NCBI GenBank assembly: GCA_945957225.1
Contig: CAMFKK010000033.1
Span: 1 to 12,216, forward strand
From: an uncultured Sphingobacteriia bacterium
Lineage (GTDB): Bacteria > Bacteroidota > Bacteroidia > Chitinophagales > Chitinophagaceae
Length of the DNA stretch: 12,216 bases
Direction of reading: 5' to 3'
This document shows, piece by piece, positions 1 through 6,606 of this stretch. Every line of letters begins with the position of its first letter. Within the stretch, counting starts at the first letter, position 1. The position numbers and the translations under genes are program-made. The notes beneath the pieces were generated by a model. It had not been told where the DNA came from. It saw only the letters and a list, made by a program, of their open reading frames with translations, and did no database searches.

Positions 1-184
1 CGCTTTCTACTTGTTGGCGCGCCACAGAAAGCGCTTCCTCGTATTTGTTTTCCTTAATCAGGCGCGCAAATTTTTTAGAACCCGTTACATTGGTTCTTTC
101 ACCCACGTTGACAAAATTGGTCTCGGGTCTAATGACCAAGGGTTCTAATCCAGATAAGCGTAAGTATGGTTTGATGCTAAGCAT
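1..184 (-). CDS. metH: Methionine synthase, folate/cobalamin-binding part (5' end only, runs off the window)
   Basis: Only the first 61 codons are in the window; the gene continues past position 1. The start of the MetH pterin (methyltetrahydrofolate) binding domain is visible: residues 25-43 read NVGERTNVTGSKKFARLI, a hallmark of cobalamin-dependent methionine synthase. In the family this part carries the methyl-THF, cobalamin and reactivation domains, and passes the methyl group through cobalamin to homocysteine held by the partner protein. The ATG at 182-184 lies 9 bp after the stop of the homocysteine-binding gene. The spacer reads AAAAGAACT on the coding strand, so the two are surely co-transcribed. 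Together they equal one full-length MetH. I cannot see whether the cobalamin and activation domains are intact. Confidence 0.93.
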   Translation of the reverse strand, partial: MLSIKPYLRLSGLEPLVIRPETNFVNVGERTNVTGSKKFARLIKENKYEEALSVARQQVES

Positions 185-193
185 AGTTCTTTT

Positions 194-1204
194 TTAAAGT
201 GCAGATTCAAGTACAGGTAAGGGTCTTGGTTTTAAATGCTGTACATTTTGTGCAATATGTTTTATATGATCTGGCGTGGTGCCGCAGCATCCACCTACAA
301 TATTCACAAATCCTTGCTCTGCCCATTCTTCAATAAAATGTGCAGTTTCATGGGGTTGTTCATCATATTCACCCATGGCATTGGGTAAACCCGCATTGGG
401 ATATGCCGATGTATGACAAGCAGCTATACTGCTTAATTCTTCAATATGGCTGCGCATTTCTGCAGCACCTAAGGCACAGTTCAAACCTACACTCAGTGGG
501 TTGGCGTGCATCACAGAAGTATAGAAAGCTTCTAAAGTTTGTCCACTCAAAGTACGGCCAGATGCATCTGTGATAGTACCACTGATCATCACGGGTAATT
601 CTGGAATACCCTTATCTCTAAAATATTTCTTAACGGCAAAAATGGCTCCCTTGGCATTAAGGGTATCAAAAATGGTTTCAATTAAAATGATGTCTACACC
701 ACCATCTACTAAACCACCAATCTGCTCATAATAAGCAGCAACTACCTCATCAAATGTGACTGCCCTATAACCAGGATTGTTTACGTCAGGAGACAAACTA
801 AGGGTCTTATTCAAAGGGCCTATCGCGCCAGCAACAAATCTTGGTTTGGCAGGATTGAGTGCCGTGTATTTATCAGCAGCTTTTCTAGCACACTGTGCAG
901 CTGCCACATTTAATTCATAGGCCAATGATTGCATATCATAATCCGCCATGGCAATCACAGTACTACTAAAAGTATTGGTTTCAATAATATCCGCTCCTGC
1001 TTCCAGATATAATTCGTGGATGCCAATGATGATCTCGGGTTTGGTGATGCATAGTAGGTCATTATTACCCTTTACATCTGTATGCCAGTCTTTAAATCGC
1101 TCCCCGCGATAGTCTGCTTCTTCTAATTTATGACGCTGAATCATGGTTCCCATAGCCCCGTCAATCACCAAGATCCTTTCTGCCAATGCTTGTTTAATGT
1201 CCAT
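194..1204 (-). CDS. metH: Methionine synthase, homocysteine-binding subunit (split MetH N-terminal part)
   Basis: This 336-residue cytoplasmic protein is a homocysteine S-methyltransferase TIM barrel equal to the first domain of MetH. It opens with ILVIDGAMGTMIQ (residues 11-23) and has ETNTFSS near residue 75. It carries the three zinc-ligand cysteines that activate the homocysteine thiol: C243 in GLNCALG, and C306 and C307 in GGCCGTTPDH. The spacing matches C247/C310/C311 of E. coli MetH. The chain ends just past the barrel, where a one-piece MetH would enter its folate domain; that domain starts the next gene 9 bp away. A separate homocysteine module is common in Bacteroidota, so I read this as a natural split and not a break. 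The ATG at 1202-1204 gives the normal family N-terminus. The 240-bp region upstream is highly structured (see 1251-1349). Confidence 0.96.
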   Translation of the reverse strand: MDIKQALAERILVIDGAMGTMIQRHKLEEADYRGERFKDWHTDVKGNNDLLCITKPEIIIGIHELYLEAGADIIETNTFSSTVIAMADYDMQSLAYELNVAAAQCARKAADKYTALNPAKPRFVAGAIGPLNKTLSLSPDVNNPGYRAVTFDEVVAAYYEQIGGLVDGGVDIILIETIFDTLNAKGAIFAVKKYFRDKGIPELPVMISGTITDASGRTLSGQTLEAFYTSVMHANPLSVGLNCALGAAEMRSHIEELSSIAACHTSAYPNAGLPNAMGEYDEQPHETAHFIEEWAEQGFVNIVGGCCGTTPDHIKHIAQNVQHLKPRPLPVLESAL

Positions 1205-1218
1205 ACCAATAATTTATT

Positions 1219-1236
1219 CCTAGTGCATAGCACTGG
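1219..1236 (-). promoter_or_regulatory. Small hairpin just upstream of the metH start codon
   Basis: On the coding strand CCAGTGC-TAT-GCACTAGG can fold into a 5-bp stem (AGTGC/GCACT) extended by a CC/GG pair across a bulged A. It ends about 15 nt before the metH ATG, so it lies in the translation initiation region and could affect ribosome access. The pairing is seen in the sequence; any regulatory role is inference. It may simply be the last element of the leader described at 1251-1349. Confidence 0.3.
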
Positions 1237-1250
1237 AAAGTGAATAGATC

Positions 1251-1349
1251 CGAACCATAAAACGCAAGGAGAGAATGCTGTGGAGCTCTTCAAGACGTTT
1301 ATTAGTTCGTTTGTCCCCACGTATGGGGATTGCAGGCCGAACAATAAAC
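1251..1349 (-). promoter_or_regulatory. Structured metH leader with two mutually exclusive helices (candidate cis-regulatory RNA)
   Basis: On the coding strand the segment at 1338-1349 (GTTTATTGTTCG) pairs with 1297-1309 (CGAACTAATAAAC). This makes a 12-bp stem with one bulged T that encloses a CCCCA-TACG-TGGGG hairpin (1315-1328). The same middle segment, taken as 1296-1309, can instead pair with 1251-1264 (CGTTTTATGGTTCG) in 12 of 14 positions, one of them a G-T wobble. The two flanking arms are therefore near-direct repeats competing for one partner. That is the layout of a riboswitch or attenuator, and the gene downstream makes methionine. I do not see the conserved cores of the SAM-I, SAM-II or cobalamin riboswitches. 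No promoter is clear; TATTCTTG at 1397-1404 differs at one position from the Bacteroidota -7 consensus TAnnTTTG but has no convincing -33 TTG. Confidence 0.45.
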
Positions 1350-1352
1350 AAA

Positions 1353-1385
1353 TCCGCCTGCTATTGTGCAAAAATAGCAGGCGGA
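1353..1385 (-). terminator. Strong hairpin with T-rich tail, probable terminator of the YceI/DUF5777/OB-fold genes
   Basis: This is a perfect 13-bp GC-rich stem, TCCGCCTGCTATT paired with AATAGCAGGCGGA, around a 7-nt loop. On the minus strand it is followed by TTTGTTTATT. It lies about 60 nt after the stop of the OB-fold gene at 1445. Stem and tail fit an intrinsic terminator for the upstream genes. It also abuts the metH leader helix, whose 5' arm begins 4 nt later. If the metH transcript starts upstream of it, the hairpin would act as an attenuator within that leader. Confidence 0.6.
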
Positions 1386-1418
1386 GCTTGATTTTCCAAG
1401 AATATAGTGCAATTAGGG

Positions 1419-1432
1419 TGGCTGTTCAGCCA
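1419..1432. repeat. Short near-perfect palindrome after the OB-fold gene
   Basis: TGGCTG-TT-CAGCCA is a 6-bp inverted repeat around two bases, 13 bp after the stop codon of the OB-fold gene. It could be a small RNA hairpin at the end of that transcript or a protein-binding site near the start of the metH transcription unit. Nothing in the sequence decides between them. Confidence 0.3.
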
Positions 1433-1444
1433 ATGCTAACCTGA

Positions 1445-1858
1445 TTAGGGTACAATAATGGCGTCTTTTAATACCACATCACTCAAAAATCCTGTGCAAA
1501 TTCCTTTTACGGTAATTGTTTGACCCACTTTCAAACTGGGTTCTGCTTTTTTTAAGGTACAGAAAACACTGGCAAATGGGTCTTCAGACTTGAGGGTAAT
1601 AGTGGTATTACCAGCTTGATCTGTCTTGGTTTCCGCAATTTCGCCCTTGATTTCAATGGGCTTGTCTAAGTAAAGCGCATTGGCATTGGTTTCATTTTCT
1701 TGATAAGCTTTTACCAATGATGCAGCCGTAATTTGAATTCCTTTTTCATCGGCCACGTCTCTTTTGAAATGGGTAGGCGCATAAAAGACAAAGAACCAAA
1801 CGGCTGCAATAGCTATCAAAATAGTTATCAAGGCCCCTATCAATATTTTTTGTTTCAT
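1445..1858 (-). CDS. Membrane-anchored OB-fold protein (tRNA_anti-like family)
   Basis: The product is 137 residues. Residues 5-26 form one hydrophobic helix after MKQK, a probable signal anchor that places the rest in the periplasm. Residues 45-137 fit the tRNA_anti-like OB-fold family found widely in Bacteroidota: ALYLDKPIEIKGEI (61-74), a beta strand ending in VFC (C100), then LKVGQTITVKGICTG (109-123) and a closing VVLKDAIIV. C100 and C121 are the only cysteines and sit where this family usually has them; they could form a disulfide (inference). The family has no established biochemical role despite its tRNA-anticodon-like name. The ATG at 1856-1858 is 33 bp after the DUF5777 stop, so the two genes are probably co-transcribed. 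A terminator-like hairpin follows. Confidence 0.8.
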   Translation of the reverse strand: MKQKILIGALITILIAIAAVWFFVFYAPTHFKRDVADEKGIQITAASLVKAYQENETNANALYLDKPIEIKGEIAETKTDQAGNTTITLKSEDPFASVFCTLKKAEPSLKVGQTITVKGICTGFLSDVVLKDAIIVP

Positions 1859-1891
1859 AAACTCAAGGATAAAAGATGTACAATAGTTAGA

Positions 1892-2791
1892 CTACCATTT
1901 GTTCTTAAACTCTTTGGGTTTTACAATGGTAAACACCCTTGAAATATTGAATCCAAAATGGATATCCCCATCGCCCCATTTACCGGTGGTTTCATGAATA
2001 AAACTGCGTTCTGTAGTACCATAAGAATTGGTCAAATGCAATTGAAATACGTGGCCCCCTGTTTCAATATCCACCCCAAAAGACATGGAATTGGTATAAC
2101 CATCAAAAGGGGTAAACTGATAATAATATTCACCAGTCAGGTTGACCCTTTTAGAAACTCTTTGACGGGCTGCAACACCCATACTCCACATCATCTTATT
2201 ATCGGTTGGCTTTGGGGTAGCACTATAATACACCATGGTAGGCATCAACTGCAAAGATGTATAGTCATTGAATTTACGCGCAATCAATAATTGGTGTGAA
2301 TGAAAGAAATTTTGCGTTTTAAATGCGCTTGCTGCTGGATCAAAGTTTTTGATGGTCCGCCACATGCCAGTTCCAACATAGCTTAAGGTAATTGGCATGG
2401 CCGATGGTCCTGTAGACTGCTGCAGTATCTTGTATTTCAGAAGGGCAGTAAACTCTTTGTCATAAGTTCCACGGCTTATCCCCACCATTAATCTATCTGT
2501 AATACCATAATCCAAGGCAAGTCTTGTAAATGCATTGTCTAATCCAAAAAATTCATAACTACCACCGCTGATAGAGCCAAAACGGTGAGAGATTCTAAAG
2601 TCTAAAATGCCTTTTCCAACATTTTCAACTGAGTGTCCACTTACAATCCTGGTTGATTTGAAGGTGGACCGTACTTTTTCTGATACGGGACTACTACTGT
2701 CTTTGAATAAGTCAGTTTGTGCTTTTAAAGAATAGCTGTTCATCAACAGCAATAAACAGGTAATGGCAACAAGTGGGTGTTTGTTTTTCAA
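1892..2791 (-). CDS. DUF5777 family beta-barrel protein, probable outer membrane
   Basis: About 299 residues with a signal peptide ending near SYSLKAQ, then a series of alternating strands typical of a beta barrel. The stretch SVENVGKGILDFRISHRFG, a later LDYGITDRLMVGISRG and a C-terminal strand ending FNISRVFTIV match my recollection of the DUF5777 family of Bacteroidota. Its function is unknown. I chose the TTG at 2789-2791, which gives MKNKHPLVAITCLLLL, a clean signal peptide just after the yceI-like stop. A TTG at 2816-2818 would add nine residues and overlap the YceI-like gene by 16 nt, placing extra residues before the signal helix. No ATG is available in either place, so the start is uncertain. 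Co-location with YceI and OB-fold genes suggests a shared envelope role (inference). Confidence 0.8.
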   Translation of the reverse strand: MKNKHPLVAITCLLLLMNSYSLKAQTDLFKDSSSPVSEKVRSTFKSTRIVSGHSVENVGKGILDFRISHRFGSISGGSYEFFGLDNAFTRLALDYGITDRLMVGISRGTYDKEFTALLKYKILQQSTGPSAMPITLSYVGTGMWRTIKNFDPAASAFKTQNFFHSHQLLIARKFNDYTSLQLMPTMVYYSATPKPTDNKMMWSMGVAARQRVSKRVNLTGEYYYQFTPFDGYTNSMSFGVDIETGGHVFQLHLTNSYGTTERSFIHETTGKWGDGDIHFGFNISRVFTIVKPKEFKNKW

Positions 2792-2802
2792 GGTGATTTG
2801 TT

Positions 2803-3342
2803 TTATTCGTAAATGCAATAAAGGCTGATAGTGGCTTCAGGAGCAATTTTGGATCCTATATAACTACCAGAAATATTAAAGTCTTTCAATTTGATTTTGA
2901 GATCACTTTTGAGCATGATCTTGCCGCTACTTAATACGGTTAGTGTTCCTTTTACCGTCATTTTTTTACTTACTCCTTGAATGGTTAGGGTGCCTTCTGC
3001 TTTCACTTCATTGGCACCAGCTTTTGTTAGGTCTAAACGTTGTAGGTCATTGATATAGCCTTTGAATTCCGCTTTTGGGAACTTGCTACTCTCCATATAA
3101 TTCTCATTAAAATGGTCTTCCATCAATTGGTTTTCAAATTTGAAACCTTTAATCAATACACTAAATACCAATTGTCCATTGCTTTCTAACCACCTACTAT
3201 CTCCTTGGTTATTTACAGCACGAATGGTTTCTACTGGGGAACTAGCGTTAAATTTAACCTGACCCGATTTGGTGCTATACATTTTTTGGGCAGAAACTTG
3301 CAAAGCAAAAATCAATGACAAGATGAATAAGCAATTTTTCAT
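2803..3342 (-). CDS. Secreted YceI-like domain protein
   Basis: The product is 179 residues. MKNCLFILSLIFALQVSAQ is a signal peptide, probably cleaved after VSA. The rest fits the YceI lipocalin-like fold: a leading strand with GQVKFNASSPVETI, then the hallmark region around NENYMESSKFPKAEFKG, and LTIQGVSKKMTVKGTL near the end. YceI proteins are periplasmic and bind isoprenoid or other hydrophobic ligands; the ligand here is not known. The ATG at 3340-3342 is preferred because it begins exactly at the signal peptide. An upstream start at 3378 would add 12 residues of polar sequence before it. It is the first of a probable three-gene unit with the DUF5777 and OB-fold genes. The 154 bp upstream is AT-rich and shows no convincing -33/-7 promoter pair. 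Confidence 0.88.
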   Translation of the reverse strand: MKNCLFILSLIFALQVSAQKMYSTKSGQVKFNASSPVETIRAVNNQGDSRWLESNGQLVFSVLIKGFKFENQLMEDHFNENYMESSKFPKAEFKGYINDLQRLDLTKAGANEVKAEGTLTIQGVSKKMTVKGTLTVLSSGKIMLKSDLKIKLKDFNISGSYIGSKIAPEATISLYCIYE

Positions 3343-3496
3343 GTAATTATTTTTAGGTTGATGGTAGAGATTGCACAATTAAATTTATTGATTCTATAGC
3401 TTAAATAGCAAATAGTTCCCCTTGCATCTAACCTTTAGACAGAATTACGGTAAATGCTTTGAGAAAGTTGCCCCTGAAGAAAAAATAAAATGGAAT

Positions 3497-4111
3497 TTAT
3501 TTGACGTATTGTTGAATAGGCAGTCTATTGGCAATACTTCTGGCTAGGGTCATTTCATCTGCGTATTCTAGTTCTCCGCCAAATGCAATACCTCTAGCAA
3601 TAGTAGTAATCCTGCAAGGAAATTGTTCCAGTTTTTTCTGAATATAATATATAGTGGTATCTCCCTGAATATTGGGGCTCAATGCAAAGACCAATTCCTC
3701 AATACCCTCATTTTTTATTCGCAGTATCAGGGGTTCAATATTCAATTGGTCTGGTCCAATGCCATCAAGAGGAGAAATGATACCATCTAAAACATGATAG
3801 GTTCCATTGAATTGTTGGGTGCTTTCAATAGCAATGACGTCTCTAATATTCTCCACCACACAAATCATGCGTTGATTGCGTTGTGAATTGGAACAGATAG
3901 AACAAATATGCCCATCGCTTACATTAAAACAACGCTGGCAAAATTGAATATCTCTGCGCATTTTGGCAATGGTCTCACCAAAAAACTGAACTTCATTCAC
4001 GTCTTGTTTCATCAGGTGCAAGACCAGACGTAGGGCTGTTTTTTTACCAATACCCGGGAGCTTGGAAAATTGTAATACAGCGTTTTCAAGTAGAGCGGAA
4101 GGGAGTTGCAT
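3497..4111 (-). CDS. recR: Recombination mediator RecR
   Basis: At 204 residues this is normal RecR length. The order is standard: a helix-hairpin-helix motif KLPGIGKKTALRL (17-29), a four-cysteine zinc finger (C58, C61, C70, C73 in CQRC and CSIC), and a Toprim domain starting at VVENIRDV (85-92) and including TIARGIAFGGELEYAD (170-185). RecR works with RecO (and RecF) to load RecA onto SSB-coated single-stranded DNA at gaps in the cytoplasm. All key positions look intact. It starts 51 bp after the last cusB gene on the same strand with no terminator between, so some transcription from the efflux cluster may reach it. I see no functional reason for that link. A weak AT-only hairpin overlaps its stop codon (3483-3502). 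Confidence 0.97.
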   Translation of the reverse strand: MQLPSALLENAVLQFSKLPGIGKKTALRLVLHLMKQDVNEVQFFGETIAKMRRDIQFCQRCFNVSDGHICSICSNSQRNQRMICVVENIRDVIAIESTQQFNGTYHVLDGIISPLDGIGPDQLNIEPLILRIKNEGIEELVFALSPNIQGDTTIYYIQKKLEQFPCRITTIARGIAFGGELEYADEMTLARSIANRLPIQQYVK

Positions 4112-4162
4112 TTGGTAAAGATAAGCAGCCCTCTGACTTCTGATTCAATCTCATGCCTTTTT

Positions 4163-5368
4163 TTAGTGGGAATGCATTGCTAATGGCTTTCCCCCTTTTT
4201 TGAATACCCATTCACTTGTCAATAAATAAGCGCCAGATACAACAATGGCCATTCCATTCTTCAAACCAGAGAGAATCTCAATTTGGTCCTCATTCTCTAG
4301 ACCAGTTCTAACCATTACGGGCTGGAATTGGTTCTTTGAAATGGCCACCCATACCATGGCTCCATTAGCATCCCTGATTACTGCATTGCTGGGTAGGGTT
4401 AAACTTTTACGCTCGGGCGATTTTAAAACAACATAGGCAGCCATACCCGGTTTCAAAACATGGTTCTGGTTGGGAATACTCACCCTTAATAGATTTATTC
4501 TAGTATCAGGATTGATTTCTGGGTTTACAAATTCAATACGACCTTTTAATGTTAAACCCACTAGGTCAGGAAACCTAGCTAAGACCTCACTACTGTTGTT
4601 AATACTAGATAGCTGAGAAGTGTAAACCTGGGCCTCTACCCAAACCTGGTCAAGATCAGAAGTTTTGATTACGGGAGAACCCTCCATTACATAATCGCCC
4701 TCCTTAAAACTCAACTGTGTTATATAACCACTTACATTGCTATAAAATAGGGTAATGGGGCTTGCTTTTTTATTGTTAGCCATTTCAGTAATCTGCTTTT
4801 CAGACATGCCCCAAAGCAGTAGTTTGTGTTTGGATGCTTGAAGTAATTGCTGAAAATTTATCAAGGGCTCATTGGCAAACGCGCGCTGTTTGTCAAGTAA
4901 TAGCAAATATTCTTGTTTGGCATTATTCAATTCTTCACTATATAATTCAAATACAGGATCCCCTTTTTTAATATAATCTCCCAGGTTTTTAACATATAGT
5001 TTTTCCATTCTGCCATTTACCCTTGCACTTATGGTATTGGCATGCATTTGGTCAAAATTAACGGTCCCAGTTAATACCTGCTCGTCACCAATACGCCCGT
5101 TTTGAATACTGTCTATTTGAATATTACCCAATTTGATTTGTTGGTCACTTAACTCTAAGTATCCTCCTGATTCCTTGTTTTGTTGTTTCACCTTGGTTAA
5201 TTCCATTTTGCAAATAGGACATTTGCCTGGCTTATCACTAACCACTTGGGGGTCCATTGAACAGGTATAATAAAAACCCGAATCAGTCAATGGTTGTTCT
5301 TTTTTTAATCCTTTGCAGGAACAGAAAACTACAAGGACAAGTACCAATATTATTTGTTTCATACTCAT
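4163..5368 (-). CDS. cusB: CusB-like RND efflux adaptor, lipoprotein with heavy-metal-binding domain (second adaptor)
   Basis: A 401-residue membrane fusion protein linking the inner-membrane pump to the outer-membrane channel. The N-terminus is a lipoprotein signal with cysteines at 16 and 18 (VVFCSC), so it is probably lipid-anchored. Residues 33-57 form a heavy-metal-binding domain: YYTCSMDP, then GKCPICKMEL, with C36, M38, C50, C53 and M55. It departs from the usual CPMHP and CGM motifs (D39 for His, K54 for Gly). Barrel-sandwich halves (around 105-140 and 205-235) flank an alpha hairpin, and a beta barrel and membrane-proximal domain follow (240-388). The C-terminus ends in MHSH. The ATG at 5366-5368 overlaps the previous stop as ATGA; an in-frame ATG at 5360-5362 is also possible. 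Metal specificity for Cu(I)/Ag(I) is inferred from these motifs and the adjacent CusA. Confidence 0.92.
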   Translation of the reverse strand: MSMKQIILVLVLVVFCSCKGLKKEQPLTDSGFYYTCSMDPQVVSDKPGKCPICKMELTKVKQQNKESGGYLELSDQQIKLGNIQIDSIQNGRIGDEQVLTGTVNFDQMHANTISARVNGRMEKLYVKNLGDYIKKGDPVFELYSEELNNAKQEYLLLLDKQRAFANEPLINFQQLLQASKHKLLLWGMSEKQITEMANNKKASPITLFYSNVSGYITQLSFKEGDYVMEGSPVIKTSDLDQVWVEAQVYTSQLSSINNSSEVLARFPDLVGLTLKGRIEFVNPEINPDTRINLLRVSIPNQNHVLKPGMAAYVVLKSPERKSLTLPSNAVIRDANGAMVWVAISKNQFQPVMVRTGLENEDQIEILSGLKNGMAIVVSGAYLLTSEWVFKKGGKPLAMHSH

Positions 5369-6606
5369 TGCTTGGTATTGATAAAACTTTCACTATCCAT
5401 CAAGTATTGCGCATTAGTGGCAACACTATCCGTTTCTTTTAATCCCGCGATTATTTGAATTAGGTTTCCATGTTCAATGCCAGTCTGCACTTTCCACGCC
5501 CTAAATCCTGATAATTCTTTTTTGAAAACCATTTTATCCATGCCTAAAGAAATTAATGCGTCTTTAGGAAGCCAATTGGCTTGGCCGGTACTAACATGAA
5601 TCTGTGCTTTTACCTGAGAGCCAATAGGTATTTTCAAAGATTGGTTATTGAAAAATACCCTTACTGTTTGGGTCTTACTATCTTTTCTAAAAAAAGGTTC
5701 TACAAAGTCAATAGTAGCTTGAAAATGTTTATCAGGAGCTGTTTCAGGAGAAATTTCTACAGGGTTTCCCTTTTTAACCAATGCCACTTGATCTGCCCAT
5801 AAGTTTAAAACTGCCCATGCTTTGTCTGGGTTTAACACCTGAAAAACAGTGCTTTCTTTTTGTACATACATGCCTTCTTTTAAACTTAATTCTTCTGTTT
5901 GTTGGGCAATATCTTTCATAATGCCTGGTTCTCTTTGCATCTGGCTTCCATTTCCTGCTTCGTGTATATGACCACTATAGTTACTGTACACAGAGATGGT
6001 GGCTTTAGGATTAAGTGTTTTAATCAGGTCTTCCAAAGCAGTTCCATCCATTCCCAATAGCAAGAGTTTAGTTTTAGCTGCTGCAATAAAAACCGTATTC
6101 TTAGGATCGTTTTTTAGTAAGAAAACCAGGTTCTGTTGAGCAGTCATGATTTCTGGACTATAGATATCCATAATTTTTGCTCCCTTTTCAACACTTTGGT
6201 ACCTATAACGAACATATAGTCTCTCTATTCTTCCAGAAATTCTTGCTGCAATACTTCCCTCATATCTGGTATCATAGGCAATACTCCCAAGTGAGGAAAG
6301 CAATATTTCTTTGTTTGCTTTCTGATAGCCAATTACTGGAATATTTGAAACCACATATTGATTGGTGGGTTTAAGTAAATCATCTAAAGATACTTCCGTA
6401 TTTCCAGAAGACTCTGTGACTTTTACCAGAGCCATGCCACATTTTGGACAGTCTCCTGGATGGTAACTCCATACTGAATCTTGTGGCATGGGGCAGAAAT
6501 AAGTCAAGGCCTTTTCTGGCTCTTTGTTTTTTTGCTTTTTGTTATTGAACCATTGGCAACTAGATAGCGCCAAGCCCATGCTTATTATAATCATGATTTG
6601 TTTCAT
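5365..6606 (-). CDS. cusB: CusB-like RND efflux adaptor, lipoprotein with heavy-metal-binding domain (first adaptor)
   Basis: A 413-residue adaptor, clearly a distant paralogue of the next gene. The N-terminus has a good lipobox, LSSC with C17. Residues 36-62 form a heavy-metal-binding domain, YFCPMPQD and GDCPKCGMAL, with C38, M40, C53, C56 and M58. Adaptor domains follow: ISGRIERLYV (123-132), an alpha hairpin, then SNYSGHI, closing with LKEGMYVQKES (242-252) and a beta-barrel region. Between GHI and LKEG there is an extra segment of about 25 residues (roughly 214-239, with H215, M223 and M230) that the second adaptor lacks. It would project from the lipoyl-like domain. The gene overlaps cusC by 4 nt (ATGA at 6603-6606) and the second adaptor by 4 nt, implying translational coupling and coordinated amounts. 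Confidence 0.92.
   Translation of the reverse strand: MKQIMIIISMGLALSSCQWFNNKKQKNKEPEKALTYFCPMPQDSVWSYHPGDCPKCGMALVKVTESSGNTEVSLDDLLKPTNQYVVSNIPVIGYQKANKEILLSSLGSIAYDTRYEGSIAARISGRIERLYVRYRYQSVEKGAKIMDIYSPEIMTAQQNLVFLLKNDPKNTVFIAAAKTKLLLLGMDGTALEDLIKTLNPKATISVYSNYSGHIHEAGNGSQMQREPGIMKDIAQQTEELSLKEGMYVQKESTVFQVLNPDKAWAVLNLWADQVALVKKGNPVEISPETAPDKHFQATIDFVEPFFRKDSKTQTVRVFFNNQSLKIPIGSQVKAQIHVSTGQANWLPKDALISLGMDKMVFKKELSGFRAWKVQTGIEHGNLIQIIAGLKETDSVATNAQYLMDSESFINTKQ

Noticed and set aside
1165..1371. A 68-codon frame in the region before metH, from a TTG
   Set aside because: It overlaps the metH start and runs through the hairpins, with no family resemblance and no plausible translation start.
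1205..1444. SAM-I, SAM-II or cobalamin riboswitch before metH
   Set aside because: Expected from gene function, but I could not find their conserved cores by eye. Only the unassigned competing helices are reported; an Infernal search against Rfam would settle it.
3343..3378. Longer YceI-like N-terminus
   Set aside because: The 12 extra polar residues would sit in front of a clear signal peptide that has its own ATG at 3340-3342.
3483..3502. Hairpin overlapping the recR stop (AAATAAA/TTTATTT) followed by T residues
   Set aside because: The stem contains only A-T pairs and is expected by chance in such AT-rich sequence, so it is too weak to call a terminator.
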